Source: Herbidospora yilanensis (lineage in GTDB: Bacteria > Actinomycetota > Actinomycetes > Streptosporangiales > Streptosporangiaceae). From it: a stretch of 64,000 nucleotides of DNA. This document shows positions 7,950 through 15,782 of this stretch, piece after piece (position 1 is the stretch's first letter; each line of letters starts with the position of its first letter). The stretch lies in assembly GCF_001570565.1 (NCBI RefSeq), contig NZ_BBXE01000030.1, positions 110,350-174,349 of the forward strand, written 5' to 3'. Both the position numbers and the translations under genes were made by a program. The notes under the pieces were generated by a model. That model did no database searches and was not told where the DNA came from. It saw nothing but the letters and a program-made list of their open reading frames with translations.

Positions 7950-9323
7950 GTGGAATACCGGTTCAATACACCGCCAGGCTGGCCCGTGCCCCCCGCCGGA
8001 TGGGTTCCCCCGCACGGTTGGCAGCCCGATCCCACCTGGGCCCCGGCTCCGGCCGGGTGGGACTTCTGGGTGCCGGTGCAGGAAGCCCCGCCGCCTCCCC
8101 GCCCGGCGTCCGGCGGCCTCTTCGGCGGCGGGAAGAAACAACTCGAAGCCGAGAACGCCGAACTGCGCGCATGGGTCGAGCGCATGAACGGCCTGGACGC
8201 CGTGAACATCGCCGCGATGACCGAGCAGCTCCGCCAGCAGTACGAGGCGATGCGTTCGGCGCTCGACCAGGCGACCCGGCGGCTGTCCGAGATCGAACAG
8301 CGGACCGTGCGGACCGAAGAGGTCGCGCTGCTCCAAGAGGCTGGAGTGTACGAATACCATCACCCCCTGTCGGACGCGGTGGCCTACAAAGACCGGCTGG
8401 CCCAGGTGAAGACCCGCATCAAGGAGATGACCAAGGAGAACCGCGCCGTACTCGGGTCGACCAACTGGACCGTCAACGGATCGGCCGTCGAAGGGCGCCG
8501 GATGGTCCGCGACTTCTCGAAGCTGATGCTCCGCGCCTACAACGCCGAAGCCGACAACTGTGTGCGCACGATGCGCCCGTACAAGCTCCAGTCGGCGATC
8601 GATCGGCTGGAGAAGGCCGTCGAGATGATCGTCAAGCTGGGCAAGACGATGAGCATTCACGTCAGCGCCGACTACCACCGCCTTCGCGTGCACGAACTCG
8701 AACTCACCGCCGACCACCTCGCCAAACAGGAGGAGGAGAAGGAACTGGTCCGGGCGCAGCGAGAGCGTCAGCGTGAGGAGGAGGCGGCGCGGCGGGAGTT
8801 CGAACGCGAGAAGGCCAGGCTCCGCAAGGAGGAGGCCCACTACCGATCGGCACTCGCGAAACTCCTTGCCAACGGCGACGCCGCGGCCGCCGAGGAGGTG
8901 AAGGCGAAACTGGAGGAGATCGGCGCCGCGGTCACCGACGTCGAGGCCCGTGAGGCCAACATCAGGGCCGGATACGTCTACGTGATCTCGAACATCGGCG
9001 CCTTCGGCGAGGACGTCGTCAAGATCGGCATGACCCGTCGCCTGGAACCCGCGGACCGTGTGCGCGAACTCGGGGACGCCTCGGTGCCGTTCAAGTTCGA
9101 CACCCACGCCCTCATCTTCAGCGACGACGCTGTCGGCCTGGAGGGTCGTCTGCACGATGCCCTGAGCGACCGGCGGGTCAACAAGGTGAACACCCGGCGG
9201 GAGTTCTTCCGGGTCACACCGGCCGAGGTGAAGGACCTGCTTGGCAAGATCGCCGGTCAGCACCTGCTCGAATATCGTGACCTGCCCGAAGCTCTGGAAT
9301 GGCGGCAGTCGATCCAGGTCTAG
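7950..9323 (+). CDS. DUF4041 protein with C-terminal GIY-YIG (T5orf172/Mug113-type) nuclease domain
   Basis: A 457-residue protein from GTG 7950 behind AAGGGG. Residues 1-55 are Pro/Trp-rich (GWPVPPAGWVPPHGWQPD) and probably flexible. Residues 60-100 start a coiled coil, 120-250 match the DUF4041 helical domain (EYHHPLSDAVAYKDRL; NWTVNGSAVEGRRMVRDFSKLMLRAYNAEADNCV), 255-345 are a charged coiled coil (EEEKELVRAQRERQREEEAARREFEREKARL), and 348-440 are the nuclease-like domain (GYVYVISNIG, VVKIGMTRRLEPADRVRELG, HDALSDRRVNKVNTRREFFRV). The YVYVI...VKIGMTRR spacing is the GIY-YIG core. DUF4041-Mug113 proteins occur in phages and bacterial genomes; a DNA-cleaving or defence role is plausible but not shown. 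It is monocistronic and convergent with the NUDIX gene. Confidence 0.8.
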   Translation: MEYRFNTPPGWPVPPAGWVPPHGWQPDPTWAPAPAGWDFWVPVQEAPPPPRPASGGLFGGGKKQLEAENAELRAWVERMNGLDAVNIAAMTEQLRQQYEAMRSALDQATRRLSEIEQRTVRTEEVALLQEAGVYEYHHPLSDAVAYKDRLAQVKTRIKEMTKENRAVLGSTNWTVNGSAVEGRRMVRDFSKLMLRAYNAEADNCVRTMRPYKLQSAIDRLEKAVEMIVKLGKTMSIHVSADYHRLRVHELELTADHLAKQEEEKELVRAQRERQREEEAARREFEREKARLRKEEAHYRSALAKLLANGDAAAAEEVKAKLEEIGAAVTDVEAREANIRAGYVYVISNIGAFGEDVVKIGMTRRLEPADRVRELGDASVPFKFDTHALIFSDDAVGLEGRLHDALSDRRVNKVNTRREFFRVTPAEVKDLLGKIAGQHLLEYRDLPEALEWRQSIQV

Positions 9324-9332
9324 GCGGCGGCC

Positions 9333-9878
9333 TCACGCCATGAGCCGGTCGGCGTGGTGTTCGATCAGGTGGCGGGCCGCGAACGTCAGGTCGTGTTCCG
9401 CCGCCTCTGCCAGGGTCAGCCACGTGTAGGCGTCGCCCTCGCCCTCGTCGAGCGCCACCGGTGGTTCCGCGCCGACCGTCGTCAGGAAGGTGTGCCACAC
9501 GTGCCCGTCGGCTCCCCGGCGGCACTGGTCGCCGTCGATGGGCTCGGTGGCGATCAGCGACAGGGACACCGCGCGCAGGCCGGTCTCCTCCTGGAGTTCG
9601 CGGGCCGCGCTGACCTCGGGCGACTCGCCGTGTTCGACGTGGCCGGCCGGGATGGTCAGCGCGTAGGGGAAGGCGATCCGGTTGAAGAACAGGAAACGGC
9701 CCGACGGGTCGCGGACGAAGACGCCCGCCGTCTCGTGCCACATCCGCAGGGCCGTGTCGACGACGAGCGAACGGTCGGCGGTCTGGCCGCAGGTGGTGCA
9801 GCGGCGGCGGACGCGGCCCGACTCGGTGACCGGTTCGACCGTCTCGGCGTCGCAGTGCAGGCAGTATTCGTGGCGCAT
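9333..9878 (-). CDS. NUDIX hydrolase with N-terminal zinc ribbon
   Basis: A 181-residue protein. Four cysteines near the N-terminus (CLHC at 6-9, CTTC at about 27-30) form a zinc ribbon. The NUDIX box is complete: GHVEHGESPEVSAARELQEETGL, matching G-x5-E-x7-REUxEExGU, which binds the metal and cleaves a nucleoside-diphosphate-linked substrate. The zinc ribbon plus NUDIX arrangement is shared with NADH pyrophosphatases, but the NudC SQPWPFPxS signature is not visible, so the substrate is left open. The gene ends 9 bases from the convergent DUF4041 gene. Confidence 0.88.
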   Translation of the reverse strand: MRHEYCLHCDAETVEPVTESGRVRRRCTTCGQTADRSLVVDTALRMWHETAGVFVRDPSGRFLFFNRIAFPYALTIPAGHVEHGESPEVSAARELQEETGLRAVSLSLIATEPIDGDQCRRGADGHVWHTFLTTVGAEPPVALDEGEGDAYTWLTLAEAAEHDLTFAARHLIEHHADRLMA

Positions 9879-9978
9879 GGGCGGGGCCCACCCCCTCGTG
9901 AAACGTCCGGCCGGCGTGGATACGCCTCTATCCTTCCGGACGGTTCAGGCGCGCGCCCGGATCGGAGACAATCCGCAG

Positions 9979-10556
9979 GTGTTCAAGGACAAGCACGCCG
10001 AGATGGAGGTCGACGAGGAGGATTCCATCCCGATCCTCGACCTGGCCAGGACCGAGGGCTGGAGGTCTTCGCCGACCGGATCGACCAGGGCGACACGGTG
10101 GCCCAGGAGCTGCTGGACGAATGGGGTGTCGACGACCTCTACACCGAGAAGGGCTACGAGGCCTGGTTCGGCAAGGTCCACGGCGTCAGCGAGGCGACCA
10201 CCCCCGGCGAGCTCCTGATGGCCCTCGACAGCGTGCCCCACAAGGACGACGGCATCGTCTGGACGGCTCTCGCCCGGCTCCTCGGCTTCCCCCCTGACAC
10301 CGCCTCGGCCGAGAAGATCCTGGCCGGGACGGTCGTCAAGCACGTCATGGACGCCGACAAGGGCGTCCGCGACGAGATCGAGGAGTTCTTCGGCGCCATC
10401 GGGGAAGACCTCGACGTCTACGACCTCGAACTGGCCCGGCAGGGCGGCACGGCCATCTTCGGCGACCCGGCGAGCGACCGGCCCGCGCCGGCGCGGGGCC
10501 TCGTGAGACACCCCGCCAGACGCCTCGCCAGACGCCCCGTCAGACGACCCGGGTGA
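9979..10556 (+). pseudogene. Frameshifted gene of unknown function
   Basis: The frame from GTG 9979 reads MFKDKHAEMEVDEEDSIPILDLARTEG and then turns to low-quality sequence. The continuation is in another frame from about 10063 (LEVFADRIDQGDTVAQELL...), stays protein-like to about 10485 (HVMDADKGVRDEIEEFFGAI), and decays into Arg/Pro-rich sequence before the stop. A single indel near 10060 therefore breaks a gene of about 170 residues. The product would be acidic and helical; I recognise no family. A sequencing error is the alternative explanation. Confidence 0.5.
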
Positions 10557-10558
10557 CC

Positions 10559-10696
10559 CGGTCGAGTGGTCTCCGGCTCCCCGAGGTCCAGGACGTCGGC
10601 GATCCGCCCGTGGTGCGCTTCGCCAAGCGCAAGGCGAAGAACCAGATCACCCCGAAGGGCGATCCGAAGAGGCGGAGCCGGAAGACGACGAAGTAG
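10559..10696 (+). pseudogene. 3' remnant of a gene encoding a basic C-terminal tail
   Basis: This frame has no start codon of its own but ends in a convincing basic tail (VVRFAKRKAKNQITPKG then DPKRRSRKTTK, stop). It follows directly on the frameshifted gene, in a third frame, and may be its original end or a piece of another deleted gene. It abuts the stop codon of the TetR gene. Confidence 0.35.
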
Positions 10697-11281
10697 TCAG
10701 CGGGGGAGGATCAGTCCGAGGGTGTCGTCGATGCCCTGGTAGACGGCCTCGATCGGCAGCCGTCCCCTGATCCAGGCGCGTAAGCCCTGGTCGGCGACGG
10801 CGCGCAGGGTCGAGACGACGGTCTCGTCCACGTCGTCGGCGGCCGCGCGCATGACGTCGGCGAACAGCGTGTCGAGCGGGGTGTAGATTTCGGCGGCGCG
10901 GGGGTCGTCGGTGGTCTGCAGGACGATCATCAGCCGGTAGAACTGCGGCTGCGTCTGGAACGCGCGGACGGTGGCGTGCAGGACGGACCGCAGGCGCTCG
11001 CCCTCGGTGCCGCCCGCCGGGGCGGCGCGGCCGAGTCCGCGCCGCAGGTCGTCCTGCCATTCGGCGAAGACGGCCGCGAAGAGGTGTTCCTTCGAGGAGA
11101 AGTACCGGTAGAGGGTGCCGAGCGCGACCTCGGCGTCGCGGGCCACGTCGGAGACCTTGATCTTGTCGTAGTCGCTGCCCGACAGGGCGCGCAGGCCGGT
11201 CCTGACGATGCGGGCGCGGCGTTCCCGCTGGTCCTTGCGGAGCGATTCCGGCGCCGCCGGGTCCGGCACGTCGGTGACCAT
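10697..11281 (-). CDS. TetR/AcrR-family transcriptional regulator
   Basis: A 194-residue one-component repressor. Residues 16-70 form the helix-turn-helix domain (RRARIVRTGLRALSGSDYDKIKVSDVARDAEVALGTLYRYFSSKEHLFAAVF), with the typical A-x-V-A-x-G-T-L-Y-R-Y-F recognition helix. The rest is the ligand-binding and dimerisation bundle (FQTQPQFYRLMIVLQTTDDPRAAEI). GGAGAA lies ahead of ATG 11281. It is divergent from a PadR gene 120 bases away, with no obvious dedicated enzyme gene, so its ligand and target are unknown. Confidence 0.88.
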   Translation of the reverse strand: MVTDVPDPAAPESLRKDQRERRARIVRTGLRALSGSDYDKIKVSDVARDAEVALGTLYRYFSSKEHLFAAVFAEWQDDLRRGLGRAAPAGGTEGERLRSVLHATVRAFQTQPQFYRLMIVLQTTDDPRAAEIYTPLDTLFADVMRAAADDVDETVVSTLRAVADQGLRAWIRGRLPIEAVYQGIDDTLGLILPR

Positions 11282-11367
11282 CGCGGAGTTCTCCTGATCG
11301 GGTGGGAAATTTCGATCTAGGTTACCGCTCAGGTCGCCGTAATGATCATGAAATCAGCGGACTTGTT

Positions 11368-11388
11368 GTACTGTGCGGCGCACAGTAC
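11368..11388. promoter_or_regulatory. Probable PadR operator: perfect 9-bp inverted repeat
   Basis: GTACTGTGC (11368-11376) and GCACAGTAC (11380-11388) are perfect inverted repeats separated by GGC. The site sits 13 bases before the PadR start codon, where it would overlap the promoter. PadR proteins usually repress their own gene through such dyads. Confidence 0.7.
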
Positions 11389-11401
11389 TGTGTGGAACAT
11401 C

Positions 11402-11719
11402 ATGGAGGCCGAACTCCGGCGTGGTGTGATCGTGCTGGCGGTCCTCTCCCAGCTCGGCACCTTCCGCTACGGCTATGAGCTGCGCCAGGCCCTCGCCGAG
11501 CAGGGCATGGCGATCGAAGAGGGCACCCTCTACCCGCTGCTGCGCCGCCTGGAGAACCAGGGCGCGCTGGTCAGCGAGTGGCGGACCGACGGCGGTTCGC
11601 CCCGCCGCTACTACACGCTCAGCGACGAGGGCCGGGTCCTGCGCGCCCGGCTGGCCGGCTCATGGCGGGAACTCACCGCCACCATGGACGAACTCCTCCA
11701 GGGTGAAGGGGCGTCATGA
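11402..11719 (+). CDS. PadR-family transcriptional regulator
   Basis: A 105-residue winged-helix regulator (MEAELRRGVIVLAVLSQLG, YGYELRQALAEQGMAIEEGTLYPLLRRLENQGALVSEW, GSPRRYYTLSDEGR) with the complete PadR core and a short C-terminal dimerisation helix. ATG 11402 is preferred because PadR domains start there; an in-frame ATG at 11342 lies upstream of the operator. Its stop overlaps the start of an 18-codon remnant (ATGA), where PadR operons normally carry a membrane protein gene. Confidence 0.9.
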   Translation: MEAELRRGVIVLAVLSQLGTFRYGYELRQALAEQGMAIEEGTLYPLLRRLENQGALVSEWRTDGGSPRRYYTLSDEGRVLRARLAGSWRELTATMDELLQGEGAS

Positions 11720-11772
11720 ACGCCGATCAGCTCATCCTGGTGGCCGAACTGCGTCGGCACCGCCTCGGGTGA
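11716..11772 (+). pseudogene. 18-codon remnant of a gene coupled to padR
   Basis: ATG 11716 overlaps the PadR stop and opens MNADQLILVAELRRHRLG before a stop. PadR genes are commonly coupled to a membrane protein gene that starts in a similar way, so this looks like the 5' end of a deleted partner. It might also be a functionless short frame. Confidence 0.35.
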
Positions 11773-11788
11773 TGCCGGCGCACCGGCC

Positions 11789-12538
11789 CTATCGAACAGC
11801 CCGGAGCGTCCGGGCATCCACCTGGGTGGAGGCCCAGGTTCTCCGGTACGCGTCCACCAGCCACGCGTCGGCCCGCGCCTCGTCCGGATGCTCCGGCAGC
11901 ACGCTCACCGGCGCCAGTTCGGCCAGCCGCCGCTCCAGCCGCGCCGCCATCGCGAGGGCCTCCTCGCGCCCGATCTCGCCGGTCCGGATGGCCACGATCA
12001 CGTCGCGCCGCGGCATCGGCAGCGTGATCCGGCCCGTCTCCAGCAGTTCGGCGCCCTGGAGGCCGAGCCGGACCATGTGCCCGGCCGCCTTCGGGGTGAG
12101 GCCGCGGCCGCGCTGGGCGCGCAGGTAGCCGATGAACCGGCCGGCGGCCCGCCGGGACAGGATGAACGACGGCCCCTCGGCCAGCAGCTCCTCACCGAGC
12201 GGAGTGACCGTCGCGTCGGGCGCGAACAGGGCCAGCAGCACGGTCGGGTTGCCGTCGAGCGCCAGCCGCATCCATTTGCGCAGGCTGTAGACGGTCAGGT
12301 CGAGGTCGCCCGGCCGCGACCTCACCCCTTCGGGCACCGAGCGGTGGATGTACTGCTCGAAGGCCCGCAGCCCGATCACGTATTCCGGCGGTTCGACGCA
12401 GATGCCGAGCTCGTCGCGGTCGCCGGTGTCGCCGACGGTGGTGCCGTGGAGGCGGGAGCCGATCTCGCAGCGCAGGATCGAGTGCTCCGCCGCGATGGCC
12501 GCGAACTCGGGGGTGCTGTGCCGCGTCCAGCCAGTCAT
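11789..12538 (-). CDS. Predicted nucleotidyltransferase (COG3541-like, DNA polymerase beta superfamily)
   Basis: A 249-residue protein. The N-terminal part has a degenerate nucleotidyltransferase core: ILRCEIGSRLHGTTVGDTGDRDELGICVEPPEYV, where GSRLHG replaces the G-S motif and DRDELGI provides the acidic pair. A later DLDLTVYSLRKWMRLALDGNPTVLLALFAP segment matches the same family. The C-terminal third (RFIGYLRAQRGRGLTPKAAGHMVRLGLQGAELLETG) is a helical domain common to these proteins. The substrate is unknown; relatives are found next to phage and toxin-antitoxin loci as well as alone. It starts at ATG 12538, divergent from the Old Yellow Enzyme. Confidence 0.8.
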   Translation of the reverse strand: MTGWTRHSTPEFAAIAAEHSILRCEIGSRLHGTTVGDTGDRDELGICVEPPEYVIGLRAFEQYIHRSVPEGVRSRPGDLDLTVYSLRKWMRLALDGNPTVLLALFAPDATVTPLGEELLAEGPSFILSRRAAGRFIGYLRAQRGRGLTPKAAGHMVRLGLQGAELLETGRITLPMPRRDVIVAIRTGEIGREEALAMAARLERRLAELAPVSVLPEHPDEARADAWLVDAYRRTWASTQVDARTLRAVR

Positions 12539-12551
12539 AGGCTGAATAGTA

Positions 12552-12563
12552 CGATAAATATCG
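12552..12563. promoter_or_regulatory. Short palindrome in the divergent promoter region
   Basis: CGATA-AA-TATCG is a perfect 5-bp dyad in the 40-base gap between the divergent nucleotidyltransferase and oxidoreductase genes. It is AT-rich and placed between the two start codons, as expected for a regulator site. The ArsR-family protein encoded just downstream of the oxidoreductase is the natural candidate. Confidence 0.4.
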
Positions 12564-12578
12564 AAATAAGGAGACGAC

Positions 12579-13649
12579 GTGCTGTTCGAGCCCCTCACCC
12601 TGCGGTCGCTGACCTTCCCCAACCGGGTCTGGATGTCGCCAATGTGCCAGTATTCGGCCGCCGTCGACGGGCCGGACACCGGGGTTCCCCATGACTGGCA
12701 CTTCGCCCACCTGGCCGCCCGCGCCGTCGGGGGCGCCGGGCTCGTCATGGCCGAGGCGACCGCCGTCTCACCCGAGGGCCGCATCAGCCCGGCCGACACC
12801 GGCCTGTGGAACGACGCGCAGGAGGCGGCCTGGGAGCGCATCGCCCGGTTCGTGCACGCCCAGGGCGTGATCCCCGGCATCCAGCTCGCCCACGCCGGGC
12901 GCAAGGCGTCGACCGACCGGCCCTGGCTCGGCGGCGGCCCGGTCGGGGCCGAACACGGCTGGACCCCGGTCGCGCCGAGCCCGATCCCGTTCTCGGAGTC
13001 GCACCCCGTACCGGACGAACTGACCACGGCCGAGATCGGCAAGCTCGTCGAGGCGTTCGCCACGGCGGCCGAGCGGGCACTGCGGGCGGGGTTCCGGGTC
13101 GTCGAAATCCACGGCGCGCACGGCTACCTCATCCACGAGTTCCTGTCCCCGCACAGCAACCACCGCGCCGACGCCTACGGCGGCACGTTCGAGAACCGGG
13201 CCCGGTTCGGCCTGGAGGTCGTCGACGCGGTGCGCGCGGTCTGGCCCCGGGAGCTCCCGCTGTTCTTCCGTGTGTCGGCCACCGACTGGCTGCCCGAGGG
13301 CGAGCCGGCCTGGACGCCCGGCCAGACGGTGATGCTCGCCGCCGAACTGGCCGCCCGCGGCGTCGACCTGATCGACGTGTCGAGCGGCGGCAACGCCTCC
13401 ACGCAGCGGATCCCGCTCGGGCCCGGCTACCAGGTGCCCTTCGCGCGCCAGATCAGGGCCGAGGCCGGGGTGCCGGTGTCGGCCGTCGGCCTGATCACCG
13501 AGCCGGAGCAGGCCGAGCGGATCGTGGCCACCGGGCAGGCCGACGCGGTGTTCCTCGGCCGCGCGTTGCTGCGCGACCCCTACTGGCCCGTCAGGGCGTC
13601 GGGGCAGTGGCCGGCCCAGTATCGGCGCGCTGCCCCTCAGCCGCGTTGA
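12579..13649 (+). CDS. NADH:flavin oxidoreductase, Old Yellow Enzyme family (YqjM-like)
   Basis: A 356-residue FMN-dependent ene-reductase with a TIM-barrel fold. GTG 12579 follows AAGGAGA. Family marks in order: [12 protein letters not shown] near residue 16-27, where Cys is the redox-tuning residue of the YqjM class; [11 protein letters not shown], with the substrate-binding His; [28 protein letters not shown]; and [35 protein letters not shown], the phosphate-binding end of the FMN site. It reduces activated C=C bonds with NAD(P)H; the natural substrate is unknown. Its 3' end overlaps the convergent ArsR gene by 59 bases, so transcription of one may affect the other. Confidence 0.93.
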   Translation: MLFEPLTLRSLTFPNRVWMSPMCQYSAAVDGPDTGVPHDWHFAHLAARAVGGAGLVMAEATAVSPEGRISPADTGLWNDAQEAAWERIARFVHAQGVIPGIQLAHAGRKASTDRPWLGGGPVGAEHGWTPVAPSPIPFSESHPVPDELTTAEIGKLVEAFATAAERALRAGFRVVEIHGAHGYLIHEFLSPHSNHRADAYGGTFENRARFGLEVVDAVRAVWPRELPLFFRVSATDWLPEGEPAWTPGQTVMLAAELAARGVDLIDVSSGGNASTQRIPLGPGYQVPFARQIRAEAGVPVSAVGLITEPEQAERIVATGQADAVFLGRALLRDPYWPVRASGQWPAQYRRAAPQPR

Positions 13650-13944
13650 CCACGCTGTCGAGCAGGCCGGGGAACAGCCGGTCGAGGTCGGCGCGGCGCA
13701 GGCCGTTGAGCTTCGAGGTGCCGCGGTAGACCTGAGTGATCACCCCCGCCTCGCGCAGCACCCGGTAGTGGTGGGTGGTCGTCGACTTGCTGACGGCCAG
13801 GTCGATCGCCGAGCACGGCACCTCGGCGCCCGCCGCGGCCAGGAAACGCACGATCTCCAGCCGCGCCGGATCGGCCAGCGCGTGCAGCACCTCTTCGAGC
13901 CGGATCTCCTCGGCCGGGGGGTGCTCCAGGACTCTCGCCGTCAT
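13591..13944 (-). CDS. ArsR-family helix-turn-helix regulator
   Basis: A 117-residue winged-helix repressor: EVLHALADPARLEIVRFLAAAGAEVPCSAIDLAVSKSTTTHHYRVLREAGVITQVYRGTSKLNGLRRADLDRLFPGLL. The STTTHHYRVLREAGV stretch is the recognition helix. The classic metal-binding CxC of arsenic sensors is absent, so it is probably a metal-independent or organic sensor. ArsR genes next to an Old Yellow Enzyme often control it, and a dyad lies upstream of that enzyme at 12552-12563. ATG 13944 is the only start that keeps the HTH domain at its usual distance. Confidence 0.88.
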   Translation of the reverse strand: MTARVLEHPPAEEIRLEEVLHALADPARLEIVRFLAAAGAEVPCSAIDLAVSKSTTTHHYRVLREAGVITQVYRGTSKLNGLRRADLDRLFPGLLDSVVNAAEGQRADTGPATAPTP

Positions 13945-14037
13945 GCCTCGATGGTAGTCCGACGGACGTCGGACTACAGTCCGGCGATCACCGCCTGCGA
14001 TTCGGACCGGCCGAAAGCCGTCACGAAGAGTCGGAGG

Positions 14038-14064
14038 CGGGGCACAGGCCTCGCCTGTGCCCCG
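14038..14064 (-). terminator. Strong hairpin after the hydrolase-like gene
   Basis: A perfect 12-bp stem (CGGGGCACAGGC at 14038-14049 with GCCTGTGCCCCG at 14053-14064) with a 3-base loop, 65 bases after the stop of the gene at 14130-15515. There is no U-tract, as is common for actinomycete terminators. Confidence 0.55.
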
Positions 14065-14129
14065 TCCGGTGAAGATCTCAGAATGGCGCTTCCTGCGTCC
14101 TGTCGACCACCTCCTTCCGTGGACGGGGG

Positions 14130-15515
14130 TCAGGCGGCCAGGAAGCCGGTGAGCCGCCGGGTCAGCGCCGGTCCCGCCTCGGCCAGCGGGGTGTGCCCGG
14201 CGCCGGGCACCTCCAGGTAGTCGACGGGGGCCGGGACGAGCTCCCGCAGCCGCCGCGACCGGGCCACCGGGATCACCGGGTCGTCGGACCCGTGGATCAC
14301 CATCAGCGGGGGCCGCAGCCGGGGCACGAGCTGCGACAGGTCGGACGCCACGTCGGGGGCCACCACCGCGCACCTCGCCCACCGCGCCGGCTCGGCGGCG
14401 TAGGCGAGCAGCGCCAGGTGGCCGCCCTGGCCGACGCCGTAGAGCGCGGGCCGCCCGCCGATCGCGCGGGCGATCCGGCGCAGGCCGTCGAGGTCGGTGT
14501 CGGCCGGGTCCGGGGCCACCACGGCGATCCCGGCGGCGGCCATGGCGGCGAACACCGGGTCGTGGGCGAACCGCCACTCCCCGCCCAGCGCCACCACGAC
14601 CCGCCCCCCGTCCTGCCACGTCCCGTACGTGACCGCCTCGATCCCCGACAGCGTCTCCACCCGCGCGTTCACGGGCCGGTCCGGCGGGTCGAGCCGCACC
14701 CGGCCGGGACCCACCGACAACACCGACCCGGGCGCCCCGGGGGAGCAGAACGGCACCCGCACCGCGCCTCCGTCGAAGGCGGCCGCCGAGCCGAGCACGC
14801 CGTCGGGGATCGCGGGCTCGGCCACCTCGCCCGTCGACGGCGTGAAGACCACCAGCCGCGAGCGGGCCCCCCGATCCACCCGCAACAGGATCCGGGCGCC
14901 GTCGCCCCCGAGCGCGGTGACCCGCCCGGACAACCCGTCCAGCACCGGACGGCCGCGCCACCGGAAGCCCGGCGGCCCGCCGGGCGGCATCCCGACGAGC
15001 CCGCCGGGCAGCACCCGGGCACCGGTGACCGCGCCGGGCATCAGCTCCCAGCTCCCGTCGGAGAGGTCGAGCACCACCGGGCCGGGCGCCTCCGGCCGGG
15101 TCAGCCCGATCAGCCGGGGCGCGAGGACGACCCCGGGCCCGCTCGCGCCCGGCGGCAGGCCGGCCAGCCGCTCCAGCCCGCGGGTGGTCACGCGGTGGAC
15201 CGCGTCGCCCGTCACCAGGTCGTCCGTCAGATGCATGTACGGCCCGCGCCCGGCCGTGATCGTCGTCTCGGCCGACTGGGTGACCAGCGAGATCCGGTGG
15301 CGGCCGTCGTCGTTGCGGCACAGCAGCGCCCGCTCGCCGTCGAGCGGGCTGATCTGGGTGGCGGCGTCGCAGGCCGAGGCCAGCGGGCGCACCAGCGGGT
15401 CGGGACCGGTGAAGTCCCACACCTCCGGGCGCAGCGTGTCGCCCGCGCCGGCCGCCAGGCAGGCGGCGTACCGGCCGTCGGCGGAGAACCGCCAGCTCAC
15501 CCTCACCGTCGTCAC
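14130..15515 (-). CDS. S9 peptidase-like alpha/beta-hydrolase lacking the catalytic serine
   Basis: A 461-residue protein. The N-terminal two thirds look like a worn beta-propeller (WRFSADGRYAACLAAGAGD; ISPLDGERALLCRNDDG; VVLDLSDGSW), as in prolyl-oligopeptidase-type enzymes. The C-terminal 200 residues are an alpha/beta hydrolase domain: VVVALGGEWRFAHDPVFAAMAAAGIAVVAPD, then ALYGVGQGGHLALLAYAAEP at the nucleophile elbow, VIHGSDDPVIPVARS with the acid, and GAGHTPLAEAG with the histidine. At the elbow the sequence is G-V-G-Q-G instead of G-x-S-x-G, so the nucleophile is Gly and normal hydrolysis is not expected. It may be a binding protein or a decayed enzyme. No signal peptide. Confidence 0.75.
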   Translation of the reverse strand: MTTVRVSWRFSADGRYAACLAAGAGDTLRPEVWDFTGPDPLVRPLASACDAATQISPLDGERALLCRNDDGRHRISLVTQSAETTITAGRGPYMHLTDDLVTGDAVHRVTTRGLERLAGLPPGASGPGVVLAPRLIGLTRPEAPGPVVLDLSDGSWELMPGAVTGARVLPGGLVGMPPGGPPGFRWRGRPVLDGLSGRVTALGGDGARILLRVDRGARSRLVVFTPSTGEVAEPAIPDGVLGSAAAFDGGAVRVPFCSPGAPGSVLSVGPGRVRLDPPDRPVNARVETLSGIEAVTYGTWQDGGRVVVALGGEWRFAHDPVFAAMAAAGIAVVAPDPADTDLDGLRRIARAIGGRPALYGVGQGGHLALLAYAAEPARWARCAVVAPDVASDLSQLVPRLRPPLMVIHGSDDPVIPVARSRRLRELVPAPVDYLEVPGAGHTPLAEAGPALTRRLTGFLAA

Positions 15516-15659
15516 GGGTCACACGATGCTCAGGTCGCCTTGTGGGCGACTTGTGGGTTACTGAAGATCCAGTGGGGCGGCCCGTAACGCCTCATCAGGG
15601 CAGGTTTTTCTGACCGTTGACGCCCTCTTAGCACACTTGTAACATTCAGCCATCACTGC

Positions 15660-15672
15660 GCAAGAATCTTGC
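15660..15672. promoter_or_regulatory. Palindrome upstream of the glucanase gene
   Basis: GCAAGA-A-TCTTGC is a perfect 6-bp dyad 111 bases before the glucanase start, in an AT-richer stretch of the 267-base intergenic region. A repressor site, for example for a sugar-responsive regulator, is plausible; the regulator is not in this window. Confidence 0.35.
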
Positions 15673-15782
15673 AAGCTGATGTTTGATTCCTATCTTTTCC
15701 TCGCAACTTCAGGGATGCACAGCGTCCGTGCTCCTGTACCCCCCGACCCCTGTAGTGCCATGCCGAGAGATAGAAGAAGGCG

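Noticed and set aside
11789..13063. A 424-residue minus-strand protein with an N-terminal extension
   Set aside because: Residues before the start at 12538 are antisense to the oxidoreductase and have no homology-like pattern; the real domain begins at MTGWTRHST.
13591..15522. A 643-residue minus-strand protein covering the ArsR gene
   Set aside because: Only the last 117 residues (ArsR) are protein-like; the rest is an off-frame reading of the hydrolase gene.
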